A stretch of DNA of 64,000 nt from Flavobacteriaceae bacterium D16 (GCA_021295155.1 JAJTJC010000036.1:558001-622000); one strand, 5' to 3'. Numbered from the stretch's first letter, positions 35,753 to 44,950 are shown. Translations and numbers: made by a program. Notes: a model not told the origin generated them from the letters alone.

Positions 35753-37608
35753 TACCAAACAAGATAAAGTTGTTGTTCTTTTTCTGTATAGCAGGAACCT
35801 TTTTGCTCCAGGCACAACAGCAAAACGGATATTGGCAACAGCGGGTAGATTACCAGATGGATGTAACGGTAGATGTTGAAGATTTCACGTTTACCGGCTC
35901 CCAGAAACTTACCTATACCAACAATTCCCCTGAAACCCTCAAAAGGGTATTTTACCACATGTATTTCAATGCTTTCCAGCCAGGGAGTGAAATGGACATG
36001 AGGCTTCAGCAGATTGACGATCCGGACCGCAGAATGGCTACTGATGGAAAGAGCAGGATTGCGGACTTGAAACCGAATGAAATCGGATACCTGCGTGCCA
36101 CCTCACTGATGCAAGACGGGAAAGCAGTATCATATCAACTGGAGGGCACCATACTGGAAGTCGAGTTAGCCGAGCCTATTCCTCCTGGAGGGAATGCGGT
36201 TTTAGATATGGTGTTCGAAGGGCAGGTACCGGTACAAATCAGGCGTTCTGGTCGGAACAGCTGGGAAGGTGTAGCACTGTCCATGAGTCAGTGGTACCCA
36301 AAGATGGCAGAATACGATTTTGAAGGTTGGCATGCCCACCCGTATATCGCGAGGGAATTCCATGGGGTTTGGGGCGATTTTGATGTAAAGCTTACCCTGG
36401 ATAAACGCTACGTGGTAGGAGGTACAGGTTACCTGCAGAACCCCCAGGAAATAGGGCATGGTTATGAGGCACCCGGCACTAAGGTGCCAAGGGTAAAAGG
36501 CAAGACCTTAACCTGGCATTTCAAAGCACCCAATGTGCATGATTTTATGTGGGCTGCAGACCCGGATTATATCCATGATTCCCTCGAAATGGAAAATGGT
36601 ACCGTGCTGCATTTCTTTTATAAGAACAAGGAAGAAATTATTGACAACTGGAAAAAGCTTCAGCCCAAAACAGCCGAAGCCATGGCCTTTTTTAATAAAA
36701 ATGTAGGACCTTACCCCTATAAGCAATATTCGGTGGTACAAGGGGGAGATGGTGGTATGGAATATGCGATGAGCACACTGATTACGGGAGAGCGTAACAT
36801 TAATAGCCTCATTGGCGTTACCGTGCATGAGCTGGCACATTCCTGGTTTCAGCACGTGCTGGCCACTAATGAGTCTAAACATGCCTGGATGGACGAAGGT
36901 TTTACTTCATTTATCTCCAGCCTTTGTATGAGCGCTATAACTGATCAACAAAGCGAAAACCCTTTTACGCGTTCCTATAATGGATATTACAACCTGGTTG
37001 AGTCTGGTAAAGAGCAGCCACAAACAACACATTCTGATCGCTATGAATTCAATTCCGCTTACGGAGCTTCAGCCTACAGTAAGGGGGCTGTTTTTTTGGC
37101 ACAGCTTGGATATATTATTGGTCAGGACAAGCTGATGCAAACTTTAAGGGAATACTACAGGCGCTATCAATTTAAACATCCAACCCCAAATGATTTTATC
37201 CGTACAGCTGAAAAGCTATCAGGCGTCCATTTGGGCTGGTATTTGATGGACTGGACTCAAACCACCAATACCATTGATTATGGAATTGCTGAGGTTGTCG
37301 GCGATGAAGAATCAACAAAGATAACCCTGGAGCGTATTGGTCTTATGCCCATGCCCCAAGATGTACTGGTGGTTTATGAAGACGGTAGCAGGGAAACCTT
37401 CTACAGCCCATTGCGTATGATGCGGGGTGAAAAGGGGAATCCATATCCGGCTATTTCCAGGTATGTTTTACCAGACTGGCCCTGGGCGATGCCCACATAT
37501 ACGTTTTCGGTAAACAAGCCTATTAGTAGTATTCGGGCTATTCTGTTAGACCCTTCCCAATTAATGGCAGATATTAACCCTGAGAACAATCTTTGGCAGC
37601 GTCCTTAA
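35749..37608 (+). CDS. M1-family zinc metallopeptidase, exported
   Basis: 619 residues. The signal peptide (LLFFFCIAGTFLLQAQ) is followed by a beta-saddle N-terminal domain and a catalytic domain with HELAH (H360, E361, H364) and the third ligand E383 (WMDEGF). GGMEYA at 335-340 replaces the usual GAMEN exopeptidase motif. It probably trims peptides made by the co-transcribed subtilase. The C-terminal part lacks the ARM-repeat length of classical aminopeptidase N. Confidence 0.94.
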   Translation: MIPNKIKLLFFFCIAGTFLLQAQQQNGYWQQRVDYQMDVTVDVEDFTFTGSQKLTYTNNSPETLKRVFYHMYFNAFQPGSEMDMRLQQIDDPDRRMATDGKSRIADLKPNEIGYLRATSLMQDGKAVSYQLEGTILEVELAEPIPPGGNAVLDMVFEGQVPVQIRRSGRNSWEGVALSMSQWYPKMAEYDFEGWHAHPYIAREFHGVWGDFDVKLTLDKRYVVGGTGYLQNPQEIGHGYEAPGTKVPRVKGKTLTWHFKAPNVHDFMWAADPDYIHDSLEMENGTVLHFFYKNKEEIIDNWKKLQPKTAEAMAFFNKNVGPYPYKQYSVVQGGDGGMEYAMSTLITGERNINSLIGVTVHELAHSWFQHVLATNESKHAWMDEGFTSFISSLCMSAITDQQSENPFTRSYNGYYNLVESGKEQPQTTHSDRYEFNSAYGASAYSKGAVFLAQLGYIIGQDKLMQTLREYYRRYQFKHPTPNDFIRTAEKLSGVHLGWYLMDWTQTTNTIDYGIAEVVGDEESTKITLERIGLMPMPQDVLVVYEDGSRETFYSPLRMMRGEKGNPYPAISRYVLPDWPWAMPTYTFSVNKPISSIRAILLDPSQLMADINPENNLWQRP

Positions 37609-37626
37609 CCCGGGCTTTATCAGGGT

Positions 37627-38826
37627 TCATCTGTACCAGCTGGTTTTCTCATACATGCTGTTCTTAGCGGCGCGTTCGCGGTTATACAGCATCATATGTG
37701 TGCTGTCAACTACACGTTCCCGGTAGCCAAGTAAGTGAAAGAACGGTTTGCTGAAAAAGCGCGCTACCTTCAGGTTAACCATTAGCGATTCTGATTTTTC
37801 CGAAATCCGATTGACTCCTGGTAGCAGGGTAAGGAAATTGTCGAAGCGAATATGCCTTAGGAAAGCCGAGAGGCGCAATGCCAATTTTGGAATTTTCCTG
37901 ATAAGGAAAAATCCTTCCTCCCCCTGGTCCTGGTATAAAGGCATAAAGAGTATGGTGTCTTTTTCTGCGCTGATTACCTCGCCATTATGACGTGCAAACT
38001 TTGTTCCCTTATCCAGGTGCTCAAAGCTCTGCGCTCCTAATATCATCTCAAATTTATCCTGAGCAGTAATTTTATGCCGGTGTATCACTTCATAAAAGTT
38101 GCGATTCCCCTGGGCAGAAGACCGGAGTTGTTCACAAAATGTTTTTTTGTCCACCTCTTGATTTGGATCCATAGCCCCAGTGATCATCATGGTGAGCCAG
38201 GTAAACGCTATGCTGTTCGCCACTGATTCTTCTTCAAAATGCTGCCCGGATTCAAAGCCTATGGTTACATACCCCTTTTCATTTATATAACTAAGCAAGG
38301 GACCTTCAAGGTATTCCTCTATCCCTAAAATAACCGGCACCGGGAACAATCTGGCGAACTTCCTGTTGATCATGGCGTCATTAATGGTAATAAAGGGTAA
38401 TGTCTGGCTAGAAGTGGTATGAAAATCAATAAAGTAATAAGGAGGGGGTTTAGATTCCAGGATCTTTTTCAGCAGGCCATATATCTGTGCCAACTCCCTT
38501 TCTTCATCGTGGCGTTCTTCCTGGTTCTTACTTTGGATTCCATTGATCCCTTTCTGGGTCCACATCCGGTTTAAATCTGAATACAGGAATCGTTTTTGTT
38601 CCTGAAGTGCAGGAATATTGCCCCGTATCCCATAAACCGTTCCACGGATTTCTATATCGAGTTTCTCCACTTCCGAAAAAACGTGTTCCAGGGCCTGCAC
38701 GCCTGAACGTTCATTTCCGTGGATCCCACCAAAAAAAAGAACCGTTGGACCCGATTCTTTCCCTTGCAGTTTCCCAATTATACGGGAGGTATCTGCTTCA
38801 ATTTCTTTTACAGGGCTGTTAGACAT
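37627..38826 (-). CDS. Aspartoacylase/succinylglutamate desuccinylase-family zinc hydrolase
   Basis: 399 residues. Zinc motif FFGGIHGNERSG (His/Glu), DLNRMW, the third-ligand region YFIDFHTTSS, and TIGFESGQH. The C-terminal ~100 residues (LFMPLYQDQGEEGFFLIRKIP and onwards) follow the family's beta-rich domain. It hydrolyses N-acyl or gamma-linked amino acid bonds in characterised relatives; the substrate here is unknown. It lies 3 bases after the GCS2-CBS gene, which implies a shared pathway. Confidence 0.88.
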   Translation of the reverse strand: MSNSPVKEIEADTSRIIGKLQGKESGPTVLFFGGIHGNERSGVQALEHVFSEVEKLDIEIRGTVYGIRGNIPALQEQKRFLYSDLNRMWTQKGINGIQSKNQEERHDEERELAQIYGLLKKILESKPPPYYFIDFHTTSSQTLPFITINDAMINRKFARLFPVPVILGIEEYLEGPLLSYINEKGYVTIGFESGQHFEEESVANSIAFTWLTMMITGAMDPNQEVDKKTFCEQLRSSAQGNRNFYEVIHRHKITAQDKFEMILGAQSFEHLDKGTKFARHNGEVISAEKDTILFMPLYQDQGEEGFFLIRKIPKLALRLSAFLRHIRFDNFLTLLPGVNRISEKSESLMVNLKVARFFSKPFFHLLGYRERVVDSTHMMLYNRERAAKNSMYEKTSWYR

Positions 38827-38829
38827 GAA

Positions 38830-40680
38830 TTAGATATCATTGGATGTAATAATTCCCACCAATTTGGCTCCATTAACCACCGGCAGGCAATTGATCTTGT
38901 TTTTTTCCATTAATGACTTGGCTTCATCCAGAGGGGTGTCTGCCGTAACCGTGATCAAATCCGTTTTCATCATGGACCGGATACTTTTTTTGACTTCTTC
39001 CGGCTTATCCAAATAGTACTTAACATCTGTCCAGGTGAGCAATCCTGCTAATTCGAGGTTATTGTCTAAAATTGGGGTATGGTGGATGTTTTTCCATTCC
39101 ATCATTTTCAATACCAACTGAGCGCTATCATTTTCCTGAGCAGATAGAATTTTCGTTGTCATGAAGTCTCTAACTACCCTTAATTCTTCGGGCACCTCAT
39201 ATTCGTCACCTCGAGGCAACTGCCAGGCATCTACCGTATATTTCTTCTCCTTGCGCTGGTACATGGTAGCCACGAGTATTTTCAAGGCGTCCGGAACAGT
39301 ATGCTGTTTTACCAGTTTCCGATATGCTTCCACCATCCACCTGGATCCGTTATTAGACCTTATCCTTTTTTCTATGATAGAGAGATATCGCTCTGCATCC
39401 CTGGGCGCAACCCCCATGCTGTACAGCCCTCTGAAAGCCATAGGCAGCAAGTGGTCCAGAAGTAAGTCGTGGCTGCTTATCAATTCCCCGTTCCAGTGAA
39501 ATTGTGCAGCCATACCATATCGGGCGGCATTGAAAAAATTACTTTTAACATCCTTGAAATCCATTACTTTATGTACTTCTTCAAACTCTTTGGGTCTTCC
39601 CTGCATTAGCCCAACCCAAAGCATCATGTTGGCAATTTCATCGGTAGGTGTGGGGCCGGAAGGAAGGTAGCGGTTTTCTATCCTCAAATGTGGTTTTCCA
39701 TCAGAAACCCCATAACAAACACGATTCCACTTATATGTGGTTCCGTTGTGTAGTTGCAAGGCTCTAAGTTTGGGCGTAATGCCGGCTTCCAGTTCGGAAA
39801 GACTGTCAGACTCAAATGCTGTGGTCACCAAACTCCTGAATTGGATTATGGCATCTTTAAAAAAGTCTGCGGCAGAACAGCAAATCCAGTCCATTCCAAA
39901 ACTCACCCTAGACTCCTTCTCATTAAGTATAAAGGTGCTGGCCCGGGTATCTACACTTTGGGTAAATAAAGCAATCCGAGTTTCCTCCCACAGTTCCTTC
40001 CCAAGGAGCAATGGAGAGTTCGTACATATGGATAGCACAGGGCCCGCTATGGCCTGTGCCCAGTTATAGGAGTTTGCAAAATCATCCGGGTCAATTTGCA
40101 AATGACACTGGAAGCTTGTATTGCAGCCTTCGTATAAAATAGTGTCGTGGTGCAGGTTTACCTCATCCACCCCTTTGATATGCAGTTCGATGTCTTCCTT
40201 GCGTATTGATTTAATCGCGTCATTTAACACCCGGTATCGAACCAAAGGCGTCATATAATCTAAGCCTAAAAAAGGGGTGTCTATGGTGGGTAATATTCCG
40301 GTGAGGATTATTTTATTTCCAACTTTTTCAGCCGCTTCCTTTGCTTTCAAAAGCAAATCATTCAATTGTGCGTGTAGTTCTGAAAAGCAGTTGCCCTCAA
40401 GGACATAGGGCTCCATATTTATTTCCAGGTTGTAACGGGTAAGTTCGTTGGTAAAGTGGGGGTCATTTAATTCTTTGAGAACGTCATCGGCTTTGTTAGA
40501 AGGATTCCAGCTTTCATCTACCAGACAAAATTCCTGTTCGGCACCAATCCGGATAGGGCTTTTTTCAAACTTACCGGTTTTCAGCATCAGATCCAGGGCT
40601 TCAATGTCGCCCACCAACTGATCAATATATTCAATTTTGTCCGCTGCGTCGGAAAGCTTCTTAACATTCATTTCGCCCAT
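38830..40680 (-). CDS. GCS2-type carboxylate-amine ligase fused to a CBS-domain pair
   Basis: 616 residues. Residues about 40-470 match glutamate-cysteine-ligase family 2 (IGAEQEFCLVDE, YNLEINMEPYVLEGNCF, RIENRYLPSGPTPTDEIANM). Residues about 495-616 are two CBS motifs (DFMTTKILSAQENDS, PILDNNLELAGLLTWTDV; SMMKTDLITVTADTPLDE, INCLPVVNGAKLVGIITSND), likely nucleotide sensors. The ligase would form an amide bond using ATP; the two-gene unit with an aspartoacylase-like hydrolase looks like a make-and-break pair. The substrate is unknown. Confidence 0.88.
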   Translation of the reverse strand: MGEMNVKKLSDAADKIEYIDQLVGDIEALDLMLKTGKFEKSPIRIGAEQEFCLVDESWNPSNKADDVLKELNDPHFTNELTRYNLEINMEPYVLEGNCFSELHAQLNDLLLKAKEAAEKVGNKIILTGILPTIDTPFLGLDYMTPLVRYRVLNDAIKSIRKEDIELHIKGVDEVNLHHDTILYEGCNTSFQCHLQIDPDDFANSYNWAQAIAGPVLSICTNSPLLLGKELWEETRIALFTQSVDTRASTFILNEKESRVSFGMDWICCSAADFFKDAIIQFRSLVTTAFESDSLSELEAGITPKLRALQLHNGTTYKWNRVCYGVSDGKPHLRIENRYLPSGPTPTDEIANMMLWVGLMQGRPKEFEEVHKVMDFKDVKSNFFNAARYGMAAQFHWNGELISSHDLLLDHLLPMAFRGLYSMGVAPRDAERYLSIIEKRIRSNNGSRWMVEAYRKLVKQHTVPDALKILVATMYQRKEKKYTVDAWQLPRGDEYEVPEELRVVRDFMTTKILSAQENDSAQLVLKMMEWKNIHHTPILDNNLELAGLLTWTDVKYYLDKPEEVKKSIRSMMKTDLITVTADTPLDEAKSLMEKNKINCLPVVNGAKLVGIITSNDI

Positions 40681-40791
40681 AAATCGCCGTATTTAATGCA
40701 AATAATTAGAAATATAGTCGAATGCAAGGTAAAATCCTATTCCGGTTATAAATATGATAATTGTCAGGCCAGGCAGCGGTCAAATAATTTA

Positions 40792-40799
40792 TACTTTTG
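40792..40799 (+). promoter_or_regulatory. -7 promoter box TACTTTTG for rnpA
   Basis: An exact TAnnTTTG match 6 bases before the ATG at 40806. A TTG at 40761 is somewhat too far upstream for a normal -33. Confidence 0.45.
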
Positions 40800-40805
40800 A
40801 ACACT

Positions 40806-41195
40806 ATGGCTTTCTCGTTTCCCAAAAAAGAAAGGCTCAAGAGTAAAAAATTATTTGAGCAGGTGTTTCAGGATGGTAAATCCTTGAAGCAATACCCCTT
40901 GAAGCTTATTTACCTGGAGACTGAACTTACGGAAGATGTAAAATGCCAGGCAGGCATGGCTGTACCCAAGAGAAGAATCCGACAGGCTGTTAAACGAAAC
41001 CGAATTAAGCGGCTAATGCGGGAAGCTTATCGCTTGAATAAAGAGCCCATATTTAACAAGATGCAGGGAAGCTATGCTTTGCTATTTTTATATCTTGGAA
41101 AAGAAAGCCCGGAATATTCGAAAGTTGAGGGATCAATGAAGACTTTGTTGTTGCGTTTTTTAAATGATATACAAGATGAGAGTAAAGATCAGTAG
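40806..41195 (+). CDS. rnpA: Ribonuclease P protein component
   Basis: 129 residues from the ATG at 40806 (MAFSFPKKERLKSKKLFEQVF). The signature RNR-like region is present: KRRIRQAVKRNRIKRLMREAYR. It binds the catalytic RNA and helps process pre-tRNA. The gene overlaps the start of the S41 protease gene by 20 bases. The usual rpmH neighbour is absent, as is common in this phylum. Confidence 0.95.
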   Translation: MAFSFPKKERLKSKKLFEQVFQDGKSLKQYPLKLIYLETELTEDVKCQAGMAVPKRRIRQAVKRNRIKRLMREAYRLNKEPIFNKMQGSYALLFLYLGKESPEYSKVEGSMKTLLLRFLNDIQDESKDQ

Positions 41196-42804
41196 GCGTA
41201 TTGCAGTACCTGTATTGGCTATTATGCTGGTGGTAGTAGGAAGTAGTTTTAAATCTGACTATTTCGAGATTGCCAAACAAATTGAAATATTCACCACCCT
41301 GTTCAAAGAATTGAATATGAACTATGTGGATGACACCAACCCGGGTGCTTTGATGGATACAGCCATTAAAAACATGTTGGATGACCTTGACCCCTATACC
41401 CGATTTCTAAATGAACAGGATGTGGAAGCCTATAAAATCAACAATTCCGGGGAATATTCAGGAATTGGGGCAATGGTTCGTTCCTATGAAAACAAATTGC
41501 TCATCATAGAACCCTACGAGGGGTATGCTGCGGACAAAGCCGGGCTCAAGGCCGGGGATGAAATCACGAACATAGGGGGAATTGCCGTATCCGATTTTAA
41601 AGACGATGCTACTGAATTACTTAAGGGGGCTAACAACACCACCGTTGAGGTTACCTTTAAAAGGCAGGGTAAAACACAGCAAACCACCGTTACCCGCGAG
41701 GCCATTGAGATTGATGCCGTGCCGTTTTACAGAATGGCCTCAGATAAGACCGGTTATATTGTCCTGTCTCGTTTCAATGCCAAGGCAAGTGAACAAACGA
41801 AAAGCGCCCTGCTGGAACTGAAAAATCAGGGCATGGAAAGACTTATTCTGGACCTCCGTGGCAACCCAGGTGGTCTGCTTAGCGAAGCTATTAAGGTTAC
41901 CAATCTTTTTGTGCCCAAAGGAGAGCTCATAGTCACCACTAAATCTAAAGTCAAAAAATTCAATAGGGAGTATAGAACGAAGAACAAGCCTGTAGATACA
42001 GAAATCCCTTTGGTTGTGCTGGTTGATGGTGGTAGTGCTTCTGCCAGTGAAATTGTTTCAGGCGGACTGCAAGATCTCGATCGGGCAGTAATTATCGGAG
42101 CGCGCAGTTTTGGTAAAGGGCTGGTGCAAAGGCCGCTGAAACTTACCTATGGAACCCAGCTTAAAGTAACCATCTCCAGGTATTATACCCCTTCTGGCAG
42201 ATGTATCCAGTCGCTTGATTACTGGAATCGCGACGAGCAGGGAAAAGCAAGCCGGAATACTGAGTTCAGAGACTTTGCCACCCGAAATGGTAGAAAAGTA
42301 CAGGACGGAGGCGGTGTTATGCCCGATATTGAAATCCCTGAATTAAAAAGCAATGTTCTTACAAAAGCTTTGCTTAATAATAACCTCGTATTTGATTATG
42401 CAACAGCATTTTATTATCAGAATTCCGTAGATACCCCGGATTCTTTTAGCTTTTCCAGTGCAGATTTTGAAGCCTTTAAAAAACATGTTGAGGAAAGTGA
42501 TTTTAACTTTGAAACGAAAACGGAAAAAGCCCTGAGAGAGGCTATTGAAGATGAGGATGCGGCCCTTTTGGGTGATGAAATGGCCAATCGTTATCAGGAA
42601 CTGATTCAGCAGATAAAACTTGAAAAGATCCGCGCTATTGACCGATACCAAAAGGAGATCAGGAAAAGCCTGGAAGATGAAATAATCAAACGATATTTTT
42701 ACCGTGATGGTTTATACGAGTATTATCTGAAGCATGATGTGGCGATTACTGAGGCGATTACCGTTTTGAAAGACGCCCAGGCCTATGCTTCCATTCTGAA
42801 ATAA
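41176..42804 (+). CDS. S41 carboxy-terminal processing protease
   Basis: 542 residues from the ATG at 41176 (MRVKISRRIAVPVLAIMLVVV), which starts a signal anchor; an upstream ATG at 41164 is also in frame. The PDZ domain (about 85-165) contains GLKAGDEI. The catalytic Ser/Lys dyad is in VDGGSASASEIVSGG and GARSFGKGLVQ. A C-terminal helical extension of about 150 residues follows. It degrades or processes envelope proteins. Confidence 0.95.
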   Translation: MRVKISRRIAVPVLAIMLVVVGSSFKSDYFEIAKQIEIFTTLFKELNMNYVDDTNPGALMDTAIKNMLDDLDPYTRFLNEQDVEAYKINNSGEYSGIGAMVRSYENKLLIIEPYEGYAADKAGLKAGDEITNIGGIAVSDFKDDATELLKGANNTTVEVTFKRQGKTQQTTVTREAIEIDAVPFYRMASDKTGYIVLSRFNAKASEQTKSALLELKNQGMERLILDLRGNPGGLLSEAIKVTNLFVPKGELIVTTKSKVKKFNREYRTKNKPVDTEIPLVVLVDGGSASASEIVSGGLQDLDRAVIIGARSFGKGLVQRPLKLTYGTQLKVTISRYYTPSGRCIQSLDYWNRDEQGKASRNTEFRDFATRNGRKVQDGGGVMPDIEIPELKSNVLTKALLNNNLVFDYATAFYYQNSVDTPDSFSFSSADFEAFKKHVEESDFNFETKTEKALREAIEDEDAALLGDEMANRYQELIQQIKLEKIRAIDRYQKEIRKSLEDEIIKRYFYRDGLYEYYLKHDVAITEAITVLKDAQAYASILK

Positions 42805-42810
42805 ACTGTT

Positions 42811-43827
42811 TTGAGTTTTTCCTTAAACCACATCTATCTATCAGGTTTATTTAGAGGGGTTGTCTGGCACATCTCCCTGATACTGTGTATTTCCTTAAGC
42901 TTAGGCTCATGTGGAAACAATTCCCCGAAAAGTAGTACGCCGGTCCAGGCTGAGCTGCCTGCGCAACCTTTTTTGGTGGTTTTAGGATCCGTCCAGGATG
43001 CCGGACTTCCCCAGCTGGGGTGTCAGAAAGCTTGCTGCAGGAAATATGATGGTGTCAAAGATCCCAACAAGAATGTAGTTGCGTTGGGTCTTATTGATCC
43101 TGTTGCCCGGAAAAGCTTCCTTTTTGAGGCTACGCCCGACATCATCCGGCAACTGGAGATTATGAACAAATACATTTCCTCTGCTGATTACACAACACCA
43201 GATGGTGTTTTCCTTACCCATGCACATATGGGTCATTACACCGGACTAATGCAACTTGGAAGAGAGGCGAACAATGCTAAAAATGTAGCTGTTTTTGCGA
43301 TGCCGAGAATGGCTGCTTTTCTGAGTCATAATGGTCCCTGGGATCAATTAGTTTCGCTTGGAAATATTTCATTGAATCTATTGCAACAAGGTTCCGGGCT
43401 GAGCCTAAACGATCAATTAACAATAACGCCACTTGTCGTTCCCCATCGTGATGAATATTCTGAAACCGTTGGATTTATAATCAGCGGTCCTAACAAAAAG
43501 GCTTTGTTTATACCCGATATTGACAAATGGCACTTATGGAAAATGGATGTAAATCTGCTTATCAGCCAGGTAGACTACGCCTTTCTTGATGCTACCTTTT
43601 ATGATGAAAATGAAATCAAAAACAGGGATATGAGTGAAATTCCACATCCCTTTGTCATAGAGAGTATGGATCGCTTTAGCAAACTGCCTAAAAAAGACAA
43701 AGCAAAGGTGCATTTCATTCATTTTAACCACACCAATCCGCTATTGGATCCGTTGAGTCCGGCCTATCAAAAGGTACTTGATGAAGGATACCGAATTGCT
43801 GAAACCCACCAAATATTTCCTTTGTAA
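42811..43827 (+). CDS. PqqB-like MBL-fold protein, lipoprotein
   Basis: 338 residues with a TTG start; no in-frame ATG precedes the lipoprotein signal (LILCISLSLGSC). The PqqB-like pattern is FLVVLGSVQDAGLPQLGCQKACC, TPDGVFLTHAHMGHYTGL, PHRDEYSETVGFII and FIPDIDKW. In HAHMGH the usual Asp of HxHxDH is Gly. No other pqq biosynthesis genes are present, so PQQ synthesis is unlikely; an exported hydrolase is the better guess. Its stop shares a base with the next start. Confidence 0.85.
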   Translation: MSFSLNHIYLSGLFRGVVWHISLILCISLSLGSCGNNSPKSSTPVQAELPAQPFLVVLGSVQDAGLPQLGCQKACCRKYDGVKDPNKNVVALGLIDPVARKSFLFEATPDIIRQLEIMNKYISSADYTTPDGVFLTHAHMGHYTGLMQLGREANNAKNVAVFAMPRMAAFLSHNGPWDQLVSLGNISLNLLQQGSGLSLNDQLTITPLVVPHRDEYSETVGFIISGPNKKALFIPDIDKWHLWKMDVNLLISQVDYAFLDATFYDENEIKNRDMSEIPHPFVIESMDRFSKLPKKDKAKVHFIHFNHTNPLLDPLSPAYQKVLDEGYRIAETHQIFPL

Positions 43828-44687
43828 TGCAAGCCGAAACAAAGCATCTGCTTGAAGGAGTGTTGGGTGCGCCCATAAAATCGCTCAGGTCTGTTTCTGG
43901 CGGTGATATTGCAAGAGCCTACCTTATTGAAACATCCTCGAATAGGCTATTCTGTAAAATGATGCCGGGTAAAAAAGGGCTGGAAATGCTTCGTGCTGAG
44001 CTGGAAGGGCTCGAGCAAATACGGGAAACTGGCTCAATCAAGGCTCCCCGGGTTTATTTCTGCGAACGCCTGGGGGAGCAGGCTTGCCTCGGAATGGAAT
44101 ATGTTGAATCCAAAAACCCCTCTTCGGAGGAAATGCGAAGGCTGGGAGAGCAACTTGCCCAGATGCATCAAAGCACATCAAGTTTATTTGGGTATTCGTC
44201 TGACAACTTTATTGGAAGCCTGCCACAGTCTAACAAGCAACATTCCTCCTGGGTTTCCTTCTACGTTAAGCAGCGCTTGCTTCCTCAGTTTCAGATGGCC
44301 CTTTCCCAAAACCTGATGCATACTGATGAAATTCCCAATATAGAGCGCATGGTAGCTGCCCTGTCTCCTTTCTTAAAAGAGGTGTCGCCTGCCCTGCTAC
44401 ATGGAGACCTCTGGAGTGGTAATTACCTCATCTCCAATTCAGGAGAGCCTTATTTAATTGATCCGGCTGTTTATTATGGCGATCCTGTTGTGGATCTGGC
44501 CATGAGCCGACTTTTTGGGGGGTTTGGGGCCCACTTTTACCAGGCTTATGATGCAACCGCCGAGCTTATTGAGCGTGAGGAAGATAAGATACAGTTGTAT
44601 CAGCTGTATTATCTTTTGGTGCACCTGAATCTTTTCGGGGGTTCTTATTATGGGGGTGTAAAGCGCATAATGGATACGTACTTTTAA
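43827..44687 (+). CDS. Fructosamine kinase family protein
   Basis: 286 residues with a protein-kinase-like fold: SVSGGDIARAYLIET (nucleotide loop), FCKMMPG, LLHGDLWSGNYLIS (catalytic loop) and YLIDPAVYYGDPVVDLAMSRLFGGF (Mg-binding). In characterised relatives it phosphorylates glycated amines or ketoamines so they break down. It is coupled to the PqqB-like gene by a 1-base overlap. Confidence 0.93.
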   Translation: MQAETKHLLEGVLGAPIKSLRSVSGGDIARAYLIETSSNRLFCKMMPGKKGLEMLRAELEGLEQIRETGSIKAPRVYFCERLGEQACLGMEYVESKNPSSEEMRRLGEQLAQMHQSTSSLFGYSSDNFIGSLPQSNKQHSSWVSFYVKQRLLPQFQMALSQNLMHTDEIPNIERMVAALSPFLKEVSPALLHGDLWSGNYLISNSGEPYLIDPAVYYGDPVVDLAMSRLFGGFGAHFYQAYDATAELIEREEDKIQLYQLYYLLVHLNLFGGSYYGGVKRIMDTYF

Positions 44688-44738
44688 GGTGGTCCTCGCG
44701 GCTGGAAAGTTTTAGATTAATCCGCTAACTTAAAAGCT

Positions 44739-44926
44739 ATGGAAAAAATGCAAGTACTGGTAGTGGGCTGGTTTCGCACTGGTGACATTGCAGTGTGGGA
44801 CAAAGATTCTTATAAAATATTAGGGCGTAATAATGTGGATATCATCAAATCCGGAGGCGATAAAATCTCAGGTTAATTCTTTTTCGTAAAGAACTCCCCA
44901 GAAATGTGATGGGTAAGGTAAAAATT
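44739..44926 (+). pseudogene. Decayed acyl-CoA synthetase (AMP-forming) C-terminal fragment
   Basis: A 45-codon stretch from the ATG at 44739 reads GWFRTGDIAVWDKDSYKILG then NNVDIIKSGGDKISG and stop. These are the A7/A8 core motifs (GWF.TGD, GR..DIIKSGG.KIS) of acyl-CoA synthetases, closest in feel to MatB-like enzymes. Twelve bases past the stop codon, in another frame (44888-44926), KELPRNVMGKVKI reproduces the enzyme's C-terminal PRN.MGKV.K motif. The residues normally between are missing and most of the N-terminus is gone: a remnant with deletion and frameshift. Confidence 0.85.
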
Positions 44927-44950
44927 GTTTACCGCTGCCTGATGAGCGAT

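Noticed and set aside
42811-43827. Calling this gene pqqB and inferring PQQ biosynthesis
   Set aside because: It has a lipoprotein signal, an altered metal motif, and no neighbouring pqq genes.
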